64,000 bases of DNA from JBBQWR01 sp038210495 (GCA_038210495.1 JBBQWR010000014.1:1-64000); one strand, 5' to 3'; numbered from the stretch's first letter, positions 8,388-18,586 are shown. Notes: generated from the letters alone by a model not told the origin. A program made the numbers and translations.

Positions 8388-10676
8388 ATGCCCAGCGTGC
8401 AGGATGCACTCACTCGCGCCGTGGCGTCGATCGACCGCGGCGATCTCCAATCGGCCGAGGAAATCGGGCAGCGAATTTTGCGCGACGATCCGCATTGCAC
8501 GCGCGCCCTGCACGTGCTCGGCGTAGTCGCTCGCAAAATGGAGCGGCCCGAACTGGCCGTCCGGTTTCTCCATGCAGCCATTGCGACGCCCGGCGACGAT
8601 GCGGCAATTCAATGCGAGCTGGGCCTTGCGCTCCTGGATACCAAGAAACTGCCCGAGGCGCTCGTGCATTTTCGCCGAGCCGCCGAAATCAATCCGGATT
8701 ATGGCGACGCTCACCTGAACATTGGCGCTACGCTCGATCGGTTTGGACAGCCGGAGATGGCCCTGCCGCACTGCAAACGGGCGGTCGAATTGCTGCCGGA
8801 AAACAAGTTTGCCTTGTTCAACCTGGGCAACGTCTGGCGGTCGCTGCGGCAATTGGACCGCGCTAGCCACGCGTTCACCGACGCGACTCGGATCGATCCG
8901 CAGTTCGCCAATGCCTATTGGAACGACGCTTGTTGTCGACTCTTGGCCGGCGATTTTGCGAAAGGCTGGCGGCAATACGAATGGCGCGAGTTGGCTGGCG
9001 AAGTGCAGATCGATCGATACCCGCAGCCGCGGTGGCAGGGGGAGTCGCTCAGCGGAAAATCAATTCTCGTGCATGCGGAGCAAGGCATTGGCGACGAAAT
9101 ACTTTTCGCCTCGTGCCTGCCCGACCTGATCGCGAGAGCTGGCCAGTGCAATGCGATCTGCGACCCGCGGCTGTCCGAGATATTCGCTCGCTCGTTTCCG
9201 ACGGCGAAGATTTACGGTATTTCAAGGAGAAAAGATCGACAAGGCGCCGCCGTCGCTGAGTCTGCCGACTACCAAATTGCCGCCGGTAGCGTTCCGCTCT
9301 ATCTGCGATCGAGTCGAGACGCATTCCCGATGCAGCCCAGTTTTCTGAAAGCCGACGCGAAAAAGGTCTTGCGCTGGCGAAACCGATTCGCCGAGCTCGG
9401 GCCGGGGATGAAGATCGGCATTTCATGGCGCGCCGGCGGTCAACCTCTTCAGCGGCATATGCGAACGACAACGCTCGGCGCCTGGCGCGAGATTCTCACA
9501 ACACCCGGCGCACAATTCGTCAACTTACAATATGGCGATTCGGCCGACGAACTTGCCGCCGCCGAGCGACAGCACGGAGTGAAGATTCACGATGGATCAG
9601 ACGCCGATCCACTGATCGACATGGACGCCTTCGCGGCAAAAATCGCGGCGCTCGATTTAGTGATTTCCGTGGGAAACGCCACCGTTCATTTGGCCGGAGC
9701 GCTCGGCGTCAAGACGTGGACGCTGCTGCCGCAGGTCCCCGGTTGGCGTTGGATGATCGCCGGCGACGAGAGTATTTGGTATCGGAGCGTGCGACTTTTT
9801 CGGCAGACGGATCGAGGCGATTGGACGGCCGTGTTCGATCGAGTCGGAAAACTGCTCCGCGAGACCATCGCGGCTAACCCGGTAAAGAGCGCGGAACATC
9901 GGCCGCCGCGCGGATGGACCGACATTCCAAGCAGGCCAACTGCGCCAGAACTCGACTTGGATATGGCGGCCGAATTTCAACAGGCTGCCGCGGCCGCAAG
10001 CCGCGAAGAATTGGCCCAAGCCGAAGCAATCTGCCGGCGAATTTTGGATCACGTTCCGCGCCATGTGCCGGCCCTTTCGCTATTGGCTCAGATCGCCCGC
10101 CAAACCGGTCGCTTGGACTTGGCGATTCGCAGTTTGACGCGAGCCGTCGCTGCCGCCGACCGAGACTCACTGCTATGCATGAACCTCGCGATCCTGCAGC
10201 ACGAAGGCGGGCAAATCGCCGAGGCCATGCAAAACTACCGGCGAGCGATCGCGATCGACCCTGGTTCGACCGACGCACATTTCGGACTCGCCAAGGCTCT
10301 CCACGCGGCCGGCCGCTTGGACGATGCGATCGCGATGCTGCAATCCGTGGTGCGATTGAGACCGGACCATCATAAAGCTCTAAATTTCTTGGGCGGATAT
10401 TGCCTTGCCGCTTCCCGACTCGAGGAAGCCGAGCATGCGCTACGGACCGCAGTCCGGCTCCAGCCCGAGTACATGGCGGCGTTCAACAATCTCGGCATGG
10501 TGCTCGAGCGCCAGCAGCGATTGCCCGAGGCGCTGGCCTGCTTCGATCGTGCCGTCGAGCTGGATGAAACATGTCATCAAGCGCTGAACAACTTGGTCGG
10601 AGTGCTTGAGCGACTGGGCCAGCGTTCGGCCGCGGAGTTAGTCCGTCGCCGAGCCGGCGAGATAGCCGCTAGATAA
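8388..10676 (+). CDS. TPR-glycosyltransferase protein, FlmG/OGT-like (flagellin glycosylation, predicted)
   Basis: This 762-residue protein has tetratricopeptide repeats at about 1-190, a glycosyltransferase-like domain at about 205-500, and more TPRs at about 525-760. The catalytic-type domain shows HAEQGIGDEILFASCLPDL near residue 230, ISWRAGG near 343, FVNLQYGD near 376 and ISVGNATVHLAGALG near 424, a GT-B fold related to GT9/GT41. The same TPR plus GT layout is known from Caulobacter FlmG, a flagellin glycosyltransferase. Position directly after flagellin and before fliD supports that role. The C-terminal TPR block looks like the second TPR block of the next gene without its second GT domain. 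Acceptor and sugar are inferred. Confidence 0.75.
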   Translation: MPSVQDALTRAVASIDRGDLQSAEEIGQRILRDDPHCTRALHVLGVVARKMERPELAVRFLHAAIATPGDDAAIQCELGLALLDTKKLPEALVHFRRAAEINPDYGDAHLNIGATLDRFGQPEMALPHCKRAVELLPENKFALFNLGNVWRSLRQLDRASHAFTDATRIDPQFANAYWNDACCRLLAGDFAKGWRQYEWRELAGEVQIDRYPQPRWQGESLSGKSILVHAEQGIGDEILFASCLPDLIARAGQCNAICDPRLSEIFARSFPTAKIYGISRRKDRQGAAVAESADYQIAAGSVPLYLRSSRDAFPMQPSFLKADAKKVLRWRNRFAELGPGMKIGISWRAGGQPLQRHMRTTTLGAWREILTTPGAQFVNLQYGDSADELAAAERQHGVKIHDGSDADPLIDMDAFAAKIAALDLVISVGNATVHLAGALGVKTWTLLPQVPGWRWMIAGDESIWYRSVRLFRQTDRGDWTAVFDRVGKLLRETIAANPVKSAEHRPPRGWTDIPSRPTAPELDLDMAAEFQQAAAAASREELAQAEAICRRILDHVPRHVPALSLLAQIARQTGRLDLAIRSLTRAVAAADRDSLLCMNLAILQHEGGQIAEAMQNYRRAIAIDPGSTDAHFGLAKALHAAGRLDDAIAMLQSVVRLRPDHHKALNFLGGYCLAASRLEEAEHALRTAVRLQPEYMAAFNNLGMVLERQQRLPEALACFDRAVELDETCHQALNNLVGVLERLGQRSAAELVRRRAGEIAAR

Positions 10677-10703
10677 TCAACGAATTCTTCGCAGGAACCT
10701 ACG

Positions 10704-13700
10704 ATGGATCGCGCCTTGCAACTCGTGCAACAAGCCGCCAAATACTTGGACGCTGAAAACATCTCGGCGGCGGAGCAAGCGGCTCGCGAAGTCTTGGCTG
10801 TCGACCCGCGCAACATCAATGGCCTGCGCCTGATGGGCGCCGTCACTCGCAAGCAAGGCCTGCCCGAGCGCTCGCTCGAATATTTTACCGACGCCCTGAG
10901 TCTCAACGACAAGAAAGCCGTTTTGCACTTCGAACTGGGCACGGCCTATACCGAACTGCACCGGTCGGAAGAAGCGTACCAGTGCTACTACCGAGCCGTG
11001 CAACTCGATCCGACGCTCCAGGTGGCGTTCGTCAATCTGAGCGCCGTCATGGAGCAGCATCAGCGCTACGAAGAAGCCATCGACTGGGCCCAACGAGCGA
11101 TCGCCCTCAATCCCGCTTGCGGCTTGGCCCACTACAACCTGGCCAACGCACAGCGCGAGCTGGGCCAACTCACCGAAGCCATCGGCAACTATCGGCAAGC
11201 CCTGCGCTATAAACCGGGTCACGAAAAAACCCATTGGAATATGGCCCTCTGCCAATTGCTGGCCGGTAACTTCCGCGAAGGCTGGCGGCTCTTCGAATAT
11301 CGTCGCGCCGCGGGAGAAGTGTTCTTCGATGCGTTTCCGCAACCTCGCTGGGACGGTTCGTCGCTCGCCGGCAAGACAATCGTCATTCACGCCGAGCAAG
11401 GGATCGGAGACGAGGTGCTGTTCGCAACCTGTTTCGCCGATGTGATTGACCGGGCGAAACATTGCGTCATCGTCTGCGATCCCCGGCTGCAGCGGATTTT
11501 CGCCCGCTCGTTTCCCACCACGACCGTGCATGGCTGGTTGCGCCGCAAAGACTGGTCGCCGCCGGCGCTGACCGAAACGATCGACGTGCAAATTCCCTCG
11601 GGCAGCTTGCCGCTCCATTTTCGACTGTCCGCCGAAAGCTTCCCTCGGCAGCAACGATTTCTAACGGTCGATCCGCAGTTGCACGAAATGTGGCGCCGGC
11701 GGCTGAATTCGCTGGGCGACGGCCTCAAGATCGGCATCTCCTGGCGGGCCGGCGGAAAGCCGATCGAAAGCCGCAAGCGAACCGTGCCCCTCGACCGCTG
11801 GCGGGATATTTTCACCGTGCCCGGCGCAAGGTTCGTCAATTTGCAATATGGCGACGCGAGCGCGGAAATTGCCGCGGCCCAAGCGAAATTCGGCGTCGAG
11901 ATTCACGACTGGGAGGACGGCGATCCGCTCGTGGATGTCGACAGCTTCGCCGCCAAAATCGCCGCGCTCGATCTGGTGATATCGGTGGGCAACGCGACCG
12001 TCCACTTGGCCGGCGCCGTGGGGACAGAGGCCTGGACGCTCCTGCCGATGATTCCCTCGTGGCGTTGGATGGCGGCCGGCGAGGAGAGTCCCTGGTATGG
12101 CGCCGTGCGGCTTTATCGGCAGCCCGGTCACGGCCAGTGGCGGCCTGTTCTCAATCGCGTCGCGCGGATGCTGCGAGAACGCACGGGCGCCGGCATGGCC
12201 CCCATGATGCCGCACGCGGGCGAGCATGATTCCGAGCCAGTCGAGCAATCCGCAGCGACCGATTCGACAACGTCTTGGACGAAAGCCAGCGACATTGGCT
12301 CCGAAAAGCCGGGAGATCTGATCGCCCGTCTAATCGCCGAGGCGCAGCGTCACGAAGCGGCCGGCGAACTGGCCCAAGCGGAAACCGGCTATCGCGAGGT
12401 TTTGCAATTGGCGCCGCGGCAGATCACGGCCTTGAACGGCCTTGGCATCGTCGCCCGAAAGACCGGTCGGCCGGAACTCGCGATCCGTTCGTTCCGCCGT
12501 TCGCTGGCCATGATCGACGCGCTGCCCGAGCATCAATTGAATCTCGCCGACGCGCTGGCCGACACGGGCCGATTTGAAGAGGCGCTGGCCTGCTATCTTC
12601 GCGGGCTCACGCTGAACGAAATGCAGCCGGCCGCGCATCTGCAGACTGCCCGTATGCTCACGCGATTGGGACGGCCCACGGAAGCCGAGCCCCATCTGCG
12701 GCGAACTCTTAAGCTCGCGCCGGACTACGCCGAAGCGCTCGTCGAACTGGGTCTCAATTTGATCGCGACATGTCGCATCGATGAAGCGTTTCAGTACCTC
12801 GAACGGGCTTTAGGACTGAGTCCGAATCTGGCCGTGGCCCACAATGCCCTTGGCCGGGCCTGCTTGGAAGACCAGCGAGCCGCCGACGCCGAGCGATATT
12901 TCCGCCGCGCGAGTGAACTCGACCCGTCGCTCGCGGGAGTCGAAGTCGACTTGGGTCGCGCACTCCGCCTGTTGGGTCGAAACGCCGAGGCAGTGCCACT
13001 CTATGAGATGGCCGTCGAGCGGACTCCCAATGATGTCGCGGCGCTAGTTCAGTTGGCCATCCTTCGCCGTGAGTTGGGCGACTCGGGGGCGGCGGCCGAC
13101 TTGCTTCGAATGAGCGTGCTGCTGCGACCAGCCGACCCGCAAATTCTCAACCTGATGGGAACCGTGCTTGACGAACTGGGCGAATCGGCCGACGCGCTGG
13201 ATTGCTTTGACGACGCCGTCCGATTCGCGCCCCAAAACGCCGACGCCCATTTGAACCGCGGATTCGCGCTGCTGAAATCCGGTCGACTTGCCGAAGGTTG
13301 GAGCGAATATCAGTGGCGCTGGCAATGCCAAGCCGCCGGCCGCTCGCCCACTTATCTCAGTCAATCGCGCTGGGACGGTTCCGACCTCGCCGGCAAATCG
13401 ATCCTTGTTTACGGTGAGCAGGCGCTGGTGGACGAGATCATGTTTGCCTCGTGTTATCCAGATGTAGTCCAGCGCGCGGCGCAATGCATCATCGCGTGCG
13501 ATCCGCGCCTGGAAACGATTTTCCGTCGGTCATTTCCCCAGGCTCAAGTCGCGCCCGTTGTTCGTGGTCGCGAGCAGCACTGGCGGCCTCCGGTCGGCCT
13601 AAAAATCGACGCCCAAGTATACGCCGGCGATCTTCCCAAGTTGCTCCGTACGACGCTCGAAAGTTTTCCGGACAGGCATCAGTACCTGGCGACCGACGAG

Positions 13701-14297
13701 CGAACCGTCGCTCTCTGGCGCGAGCGATTTGCCTCATTGGACGCCGGCGTCAAAGTCGGAATCGATTGGCAAGCGGAATCCGAATCTCGGTCGAGCGACC
13801 GGCAGGCGAACTATGTCGAATTACTTAAGGCGCTGGCCGACGTTCCCGGCCTGACACTGATCGACATTTCAGGCACACGGCCGCCAGCCAGCGCCGAAGC
13901 CCTGATGAGTGAACTTGGCATCGCGATTCATCGATCTTCAGCTATCAATTCGCCGCTCGATGTCGATAGTCTTGCCGCTCAAATCACCAACTTGGACCTG
14001 GTTGTTAGTCGAGGCGGGATTGCCGGGCATATCGCCGGAGCACTGGGAATACCGGCGATGGTGCTTCTCGAAAATAGCGGCCATTGGCGTTGGTTTGGCG
14101 CCTCGGCCGATCGTGTCGCCTGGTATCCCAGAAGCCGCGTGTACCGAACGACTCGGTCGAATTCGTCGACGGAACCGGTTGCGAAGCTGCGGCAGGATTT
14201 ATTGGATTTGCTTCCCCGGGTTGCCGATGAACAAGGGATGCGAGGCGTCAGTGGTCCACACTGGGGACATCGAGCTTCGCGGCAAAATGCGAAATGA
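10704..14297 (+). CDS. duplicated TPR-glycosyltransferase protein (TPR-GT-TPR-GT)
   Basis: The 1197-residue protein repeats the architecture of its upstream neighbour twice: TPRs 1-190, GT domain about 205-500, TPRs about 535-880, second GT domain about 890-1180. The first GT half has all neighbour motifs (EQGIGDEVLFATC near 230, ISWRAGG near 344, FVNLQYGD near 377, SVGNATVHLAGAVG near 425). In the second half they are altered: EQALVDEIMFASC, IDWQAES for ISWRAGG, LTLIDISGT for FVNLQYGD, and SRGGIAGHIAGALG. The second domain may be inactive or have another specificity. The start lies 27 bases after the previous stop, so the two are probably cotranscribed. Predicted flagellin glycosyltransferase. 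Confidence 0.75.
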   Translation: MDRALQLVQQAAKYLDAENISAAEQAAREVLAVDPRNINGLRLMGAVTRKQGLPERSLEYFTDALSLNDKKAVLHFELGTAYTELHRSEEAYQCYYRAVQLDPTLQVAFVNLSAVMEQHQRYEEAIDWAQRAIALNPACGLAHYNLANAQRELGQLTEAIGNYRQALRYKPGHEKTHWNMALCQLLAGNFREGWRLFEYRRAAGEVFFDAFPQPRWDGSSLAGKTIVIHAEQGIGDEVLFATCFADVIDRAKHCVIVCDPRLQRIFARSFPTTTVHGWLRRKDWSPPALTETIDVQIPSGSLPLHFRLSAESFPRQQRFLTVDPQLHEMWRRRLNSLGDGLKIGISWRAGGKPIESRKRTVPLDRWRDIFTVPGARFVNLQYGDASAEIAAAQAKFGVEIHDWEDGDPLVDVDSFAAKIAALDLVISVGNATVHLAGAVGTEAWTLLPMIPSWRWMAAGEESPWYGAVRLYRQPGHGQWRPVLNRVARMLRERTGAGMAPMMPHAGEHDSEPVEQSAATDSTTSWTKASDIGSEKPGDLIARLIAEAQRHEAAGELAQAETGYREVLQLAPRQITALNGLGIVARKTGRPELAIRSFRRSLAMIDALPEHQLNLADALADTGRFEEALACYLRGLTLNEMQPAAHLQTARMLTRLGRPTEAEPHLRRTLKLAPDYAEALVELGLNLIATCRIDEAFQYLERALGLSPNLAVAHNALGRACLEDQRAADAERYFRRASELDPSLAGVEVDLGRALRLLGRNAEAVPLYEMAVERTPNDVAALVQLAILRRELGDSGAAADLLRMSVLLRPADPQILNLMGTVLDELGESADALDCFDDAVRFAPQNADAHLNRGFALLKSGRLAEGWSEYQWRWQCQAAGRSPTYLSQSRWDGSDLAGKSILVYGEQALVDEIMFASCYPDVVQRAAQCIIACDPRLETIFRRSFPQAQVAPVVRGREQHWRPPVGLKIDAQVYAGDLPKLLRTTLESFPDRHQYLATDERTVALWRERFASLDAGVKVGIDWQAESESRSSDRQANYVELLKALADVPGLTLIDISGTRPPASAEALMSELGIAIHRSSAINSPLDVDSLAAQITNLDLVVSRGGIAGHIAGALGIPAMVLLENSGHWRWFGASADRVAWYPRSRVYRTTRSNSSTEPVAKLRQDLLDLLPRVADEQGMRGVSGPHWGHRASRQNAK

Positions 14298-14364
14298 CAG
14301 TATCCGGCGAGGATTTCTGCGGGCCGGCCTCTGCTTTTGCTCGACTTGAACAATCGGTATTGGC

Positions 14365-17300
14365 ATGGCCAACGTCGGCGCGCTCAGTAGCACTGTAGGT
14401 TTGGTGACCGGTTTTCCGATCGCCAGCACTGTTGCCCAGTTAATTAAACTGGAGTCCGCGCCGGTCACCAACCTGACCGCGCAAAACACGACCAACACGG
14501 CCAAGGTCACGGCGGTCACCCAACTCGAGGCGCAGATTATTGCGCTGCAGCTCTCCGCCAAGAATCTTTCGCAGCCGTCGCTCTACGCACAGCAGAGCAT
14601 TGCCAGTAGCGCGCCTTCGACCCTGGCGGCGGCGATCAATTCGACCGGCAATCCACCGCAGTCGGGCAACTATTTGTTCACGCCGCTTCAGTTGGCCCAG
14701 TCGCAGCAATTGCAAAGCTCGCCGTTCGCTAGCGACACGTCGACGCTCGGCGGCGGCACGTTCTCGTTTCGCTTCGGCGGCTTCGTCGATCAACCGCTTA
14801 ACTTGGCCCTGACCAACGGCGGGGCCGGCGTTCCCTCGGGCAAGATACAAATCACCGACCGCAGCGGCGCGACCGCAACGATCGATCTGACCGCCGCCCA
14901 GACGATCGGCGATGTGATTCAGGCGATCAACGGCAACACGTCGATTCACGTGCAGGCCGCAGCCGTGGGCAATCATCTAACGCTGAGCGATCAAAGCGGA
15001 GGGTCCTCAAGCAATCTTCGCGTGCAGGAAGTCGGCAATGGCAAAACGGCCGCAGCGCTTGGATTGGCCACCGTCAATATCGCCGGCCCGGGCGCGACCG
15101 GCCAAAATATCGTCTCGTTGTTCAATAATCTGCCGACCACGAGTTTGAACGACGGCAATGGAGTGCGCTTCGACGCGGCCTTGCCGGATGTGAAACTAAG
15201 CTTGGCCGATGGCACGCAAGTGAACGTGACGCTGCACAAGCAGTCGGTTATCGGCACATTCGCGGTTGGTACAACCTCGGCGGCCAACGGCGTCAATGCC
15301 CAGCTTCAATTCACCGCCAAGCAAGCCGGCTCCGCCGACGCGGGGGTCACGGTCACGTTTGTCGACAATCCCTCGATCACCAAGGGCAGCGAGACTGTCA
15401 AATTCAACGCCGCCGCCAAGACCCTGATCGTCAATATCCAGCAGGGAAAGTCGACGGCCAACGACGTCATCAATGCCTTCAACAGAGACGCCGGCGCGTC
15501 GGCGGCGTTTTCAGCCGCCAATGTCGATGGTGGCGACGGCACGGCCCATGTAACGATTTCCGATATTGCGCTGACGACTGGGCCCAAATCGTCGGCGACA
15601 ACGGCGGGCACGCTCGACTCCAACGCCAAGATCGCATTCGCCGCCAAGAGCGGTGGCGGCGATTTCGACAACACGCAAATCAGCTTCGTCAACAACGCGG
15701 GCGTCACGGCCGGTCACGAAACGGTCCAATACGATCTCAGTAACCCTAGCCAGCCCAAGCTGATCTTCCAGATCGCCGCCAGCCAAACGACCGCCGCGAA
15801 TATCATCGATGCGCTGAACAACAATCCCACGGCGAGTGCATTTTTCACGGCCGCTAATGCCGCCGGCAGCAGCGGCGCCGGATTGGTCAGCACGAGCGAT
15901 GGCGTGTCGACGACCGGCGGAGCGATCGTCGAGCCGATTCCGCAGGGCAGCCCGACCTCGCTTGGCGATGCGATCAACGCGATCAATCAAGCCGCCCCGG
16001 GAAAAATTTCCGCTCAAATCTCCAGCGACGGCCAACGATTGAAGTTGACCGACCTGACGACCGGCGTCGCCACGTTTTCGATCGCCGATCTGAATAGTTC
16101 GCACGCCGCGGAAGATCTCGGGCTGAATGCCGCGGCCTCTGGCGGTGTAATCACCGGCTCGCCGCTACTGGGTGGTTTGACGTCGTCGCTGCTCAAGGAT
16201 CTTAACGGTGGCGCCGGATTGGGAACGCTCGGCCAGTTGAACATCTCCGATCGCAACGGGATTTCGGCGAGCGTCGATCTGTCGTCGGCCGTGACTCTCG
16301 ACGACGTCATCGGCCGGATCAATGCCGCGGGAATCGGCGTCACGGCCAACGTCAACGCGGCTCGCAATGGCATTCAACTTACCGACTCGACCGGCGCATC
16401 GGCCAGCAATTTTATCGTCGCCAACGGTGTCGACGGCACGCAAACCGCCGACAAGCTGGGCCTGACGGTGAATGCGGCAGTGACGAGCAAAAACGGCGGC
16501 GATCTGGCTCTGCGGTCGGTCGGCGAAAACACGCAGCTCGCGTCGCTCAACGGTGGCGGGGGTGTCGCCTCAGGCTCGTTCACGATTACCGACACGGCCG
16601 GACATAGCTCGAAGGTCAATGTCGGCTCGACGGTCAAAACAATCGGCGATCTCATTCAGGCGATCGAGAATTCGGGGCTCGCAGTGCAAGCCTCCGTCAA
16701 CAGCACGGGCGATGGCGTCCTGATCGCCGACACGGCTCACGGCAGCGGAACGCTTCAAGTGCAAGAGGGCAGTTCGACCACCGCGAGCGATCTACATATC
16801 CTCGGCGCAGCCACGACCACGACGATCGCCGGACTGCCGACGCAGGTCGTCAATGGCGCCACGACGTTCCATGTGGCCCTCTCCGCGAGCGATACGCTGC
16901 AAACGCTGATCAACAAGATCAACAATTTGAATGCCGGCGTTGCCGCGTCCGAATCAAATAGCGGTTCGCTCGTCAATCCGTTCCGCCTGACGCTGACCGG
17001 CAAAAACACCGGCCGCGCGAGCGAGTTGCAATTCGACACGTCGCAGACCAGCTTCAGCCTCCAGCAGACCGCCCAAGCTCAAGACGCTTTAGTGGTCGCG
17101 GGCACGCCGGGCAGCGGTGGATTTGTCGCCTCTTCTTCAACGAACACGTTCAAAAATGTTTTGCCGGGCGCCACGCTGACCGTCAATGCCGTCTCGACAT
17201 CGCCGGTAACGCTCACGGTCGCGGCCAGCAACACGAACTTGACGACGGCCATCAAAACGTTCGTGACGACGTACAACACGCTCCGCACGACAATCTCAAG

Positions 17301-17898
17301 TGACACGTCATTTAATACGACGACCAATGCCGGCGCCGTGTTGCAAGGGGATAGCGGCCTGTTGCAGGTCGACACGACGCTCACGAAATTAATCTCGGGT
17401 CAGTTATTCGGCGTTGGCGGCATTCAATCGTTGGCGGCGCTTGGCGTGACCGCGGGTCAAGATGGAACGCTCAGCCTCGATACGACTCAACTGCAGAATC
17501 AAGTAGCCACCAATCCCCAAGGCGTTCAACAGTTTTTCTCAACCTCAGGCCTGGGGTTTTCCGACAAGCTCAGCGGCGCCGCCGACCAACTCGCGGGCGT
17601 AAACAACTCCGTGTTGATCAATCGCCTCAATGCACTCAACACCACGATCGCCAACAACAAAAAAAGGATCGACGCGATCAATGCAAAACTAACCGCCGAC
17701 CAAGCCCGATTGACCGCCGAGTTCAACAACGCCGAAATTGTGATCTCGAAACTACAGGCCAATCAATCGGCCTTGTCCGCGATCCAGGGCTTTTACACGA
17801 GCAGCAATTCGAACAATACGTCGAACTCAAACAGCAGTAGCAGCACATCGTCGAATACCAATGCCTCGAATGGTTCATTGGGCTCGGCGTTTAGATAA
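14365..17898 (+). CDS. fliD: flagellar filament cap protein FliD, very large form
   Basis: The N-terminal STVGLVTGFPIASTVAQLI (residues 8-26) and the C-terminal region (NTRL-type TTIANNKKRIDAINAKLTAD, residues 1090-1110) match FliD/HAP2. FliD caps the growing filament and guides flagellin folding. Typical FliD has 450-700 residues; this one has 1177. The extra length includes flagellin IN-type motifs (ITDRSGATATIDL near 165, ISDRNGISASVDL near 625, ITDTAGHSSKVNV near 740) and two modules of about 100 residues (311-409 and 420-519) that resemble the repeats in the local flagellin (GxETVxY, ANxIxDALN). The tail is Ser/Asn/Thr-rich. It sits between glycosyltransferase genes and fliS. Confidence 0.9.
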   Translation: MANVGALSSTVGLVTGFPIASTVAQLIKLESAPVTNLTAQNTTNTAKVTAVTQLEAQIIALQLSAKNLSQPSLYAQQSIASSAPSTLAAAINSTGNPPQSGNYLFTPLQLAQSQQLQSSPFASDTSTLGGGTFSFRFGGFVDQPLNLALTNGGAGVPSGKIQITDRSGATATIDLTAAQTIGDVIQAINGNTSIHVQAAAVGNHLTLSDQSGGSSSNLRVQEVGNGKTAAALGLATVNIAGPGATGQNIVSLFNNLPTTSLNDGNGVRFDAALPDVKLSLADGTQVNVTLHKQSVIGTFAVGTTSAANGVNAQLQFTAKQAGSADAGVTVTFVDNPSITKGSETVKFNAAAKTLIVNIQQGKSTANDVINAFNRDAGASAAFSAANVDGGDGTAHVTISDIALTTGPKSSATTAGTLDSNAKIAFAAKSGGGDFDNTQISFVNNAGVTAGHETVQYDLSNPSQPKLIFQIAASQTTAANIIDALNNNPTASAFFTAANAAGSSGAGLVSTSDGVSTTGGAIVEPIPQGSPTSLGDAINAINQAAPGKISAQISSDGQRLKLTDLTTGVATFSIADLNSSHAAEDLGLNAAASGGVITGSPLLGGLTSSLLKDLNGGAGLGTLGQLNISDRNGISASVDLSSAVTLDDVIGRINAAGIGVTANVNAARNGIQLTDSTGASASNFIVANGVDGTQTADKLGLTVNAAVTSKNGGDLALRSVGENTQLASLNGGGGVASGSFTITDTAGHSSKVNVGSTVKTIGDLIQAIENSGLAVQASVNSTGDGVLIADTAHGSGTLQVQEGSSTTASDLHILGAATTTTIAGLPTQVVNGATTFHVALSASDTLQTLINKINNLNAGVAASESNSGSLVNPFRLTLTGKNTGRASELQFDTSQTSFSLQQTAQAQDALVVAGTPGSGGFVASSSTNTFKNVLPGATLTVNAVSTSPVTLTVAASNTNLTTAIKTFVTTYNTLRTTISSDTSFNTTTNAGAVLQGDSGLLQVDTTLTKLISGQLFGVGGIQSLAALGVTAGQDGTLSLDTTQLQNQVATNPQGVQQFFSTSGLGFSDKLSGAADQLAGVNNSVLINRLNALNTTIANNKKRIDAINAKLTADQARLTAEFNNAEIVISKLQANQSALSAIQGFYTSSNSNNTSNSNSSSSTSSNTNASNGSLGSAFR

Positions 17899-17924
17899 AA
17901 AGGCGGGAAAATACGACCCACATA

Positions 17925-17959
17925 GGAGCGGATCGACGCCTGACCGGCGTCAACGCTCC
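17925..17959 (+). promoter_or_regulatory. stem-loop upstream of fliS
   Basis: GGAGCG (17925-17930) pairs with CGCTCC (17954-17959), enclosing an inner stem GACGCC/GGCGTC. It lies 9 bases before the fliS ribosome site. No T-run follows, so it is not a typical terminator; it may protect mRNA or tune fliS translation. Function is inferred from position only. Confidence 0.35.
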
Positions 17960-17978
17960 GTTACGATAAGGAAATCGT

Positions 17979-18473
17979 ATGAATTATGCGGCACGCGAAG
18001 AGTATTTGACCACCGAAGTAATGACGGCCGCGCCGCAGAAATTGCAGCTGCTGCTCCTGGACGCCGCGATTCTTCTGGGCGGGCGAGCCAAGCGGCACTG
18101 GTCGAAACAAGAGCACGAGCCGGCCTTTGAAGCGCTCGTCCATTGCCAGCGAATCGTCACGCAGTTGATCAATGGCCTCGCCCCGAATTTCGAATCGGCC
18201 GTGGTCCGGCAGATGGCCGCCGTCTATGGGTACGTCTACCGCACGATCGTCTTGGCGACCGCCAATCGCGATGCGCAAAAACTCGATGAAGCCATGCGAG
18301 TGCTCGACGCCGAACGCGAAACATGGCGGCAAGTCTGCGAACGCCTCGGCACGCGTCGGGTCGACGCCGTGTCCGAAGCCATCGCCGCCCCAGTCTTCGC
18401 CCGCGCTCCGCTCGATCTTCAATCGACAACGTCAACCGGCGACCGCCTCGGCGGCTTTTCATTTGAAGCTTAA
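17979..18473 (+). CDS. fliS: flagellin export chaperone FliS
   Basis: The 164-residue protein begins with the FliS hallmark NYAAREEYLTTEVMTAAPQK and continues with the family pattern LLLLDAAILLGGRAKRHW and a predicted four-helix bundle. FliS binds the C-terminal D0 helix of flagellin in the cytosol and stops premature polymerisation. An AAGGAA site (17968-17973) precedes the ATG. It follows fliD by 80 bp, the common fliD-fliS order. It is somewhat longer than the 130-residue norm, with a basic tail after residue 140. Confidence 0.92.
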   Translation: MNYAAREEYLTTEVMTAAPQKLQLLLLDAAILLGGRAKRHWSKQEHEPAFEALVHCQRIVTQLINGLAPNFESAVVRQMAAVYGYVYRTIVLATANRDAQKLDEAMRVLDAERETWRQVCERLGTRRVDAVSEAIAAPVFARAPLDLQSTTSTGDRLGGFSFEA

Positions 18474-18586
18474 GGAGGACCTAGCGCTGGGGGTTATGGA
18501 CTGGGGAACGAAGCCGCTTAGCGGCTTTGCCGTCCGACTCGCCACTCGCCACTCGCCACACACCACCCGCCACGAAAGGATTCTCC

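Noticed and set aside
10677..11654. Leftward 325-residue frame opposite the second TPR-glycosyltransferase
   Set aside because: Shadow of a long real gene with TPR and GT motifs on the other strand.
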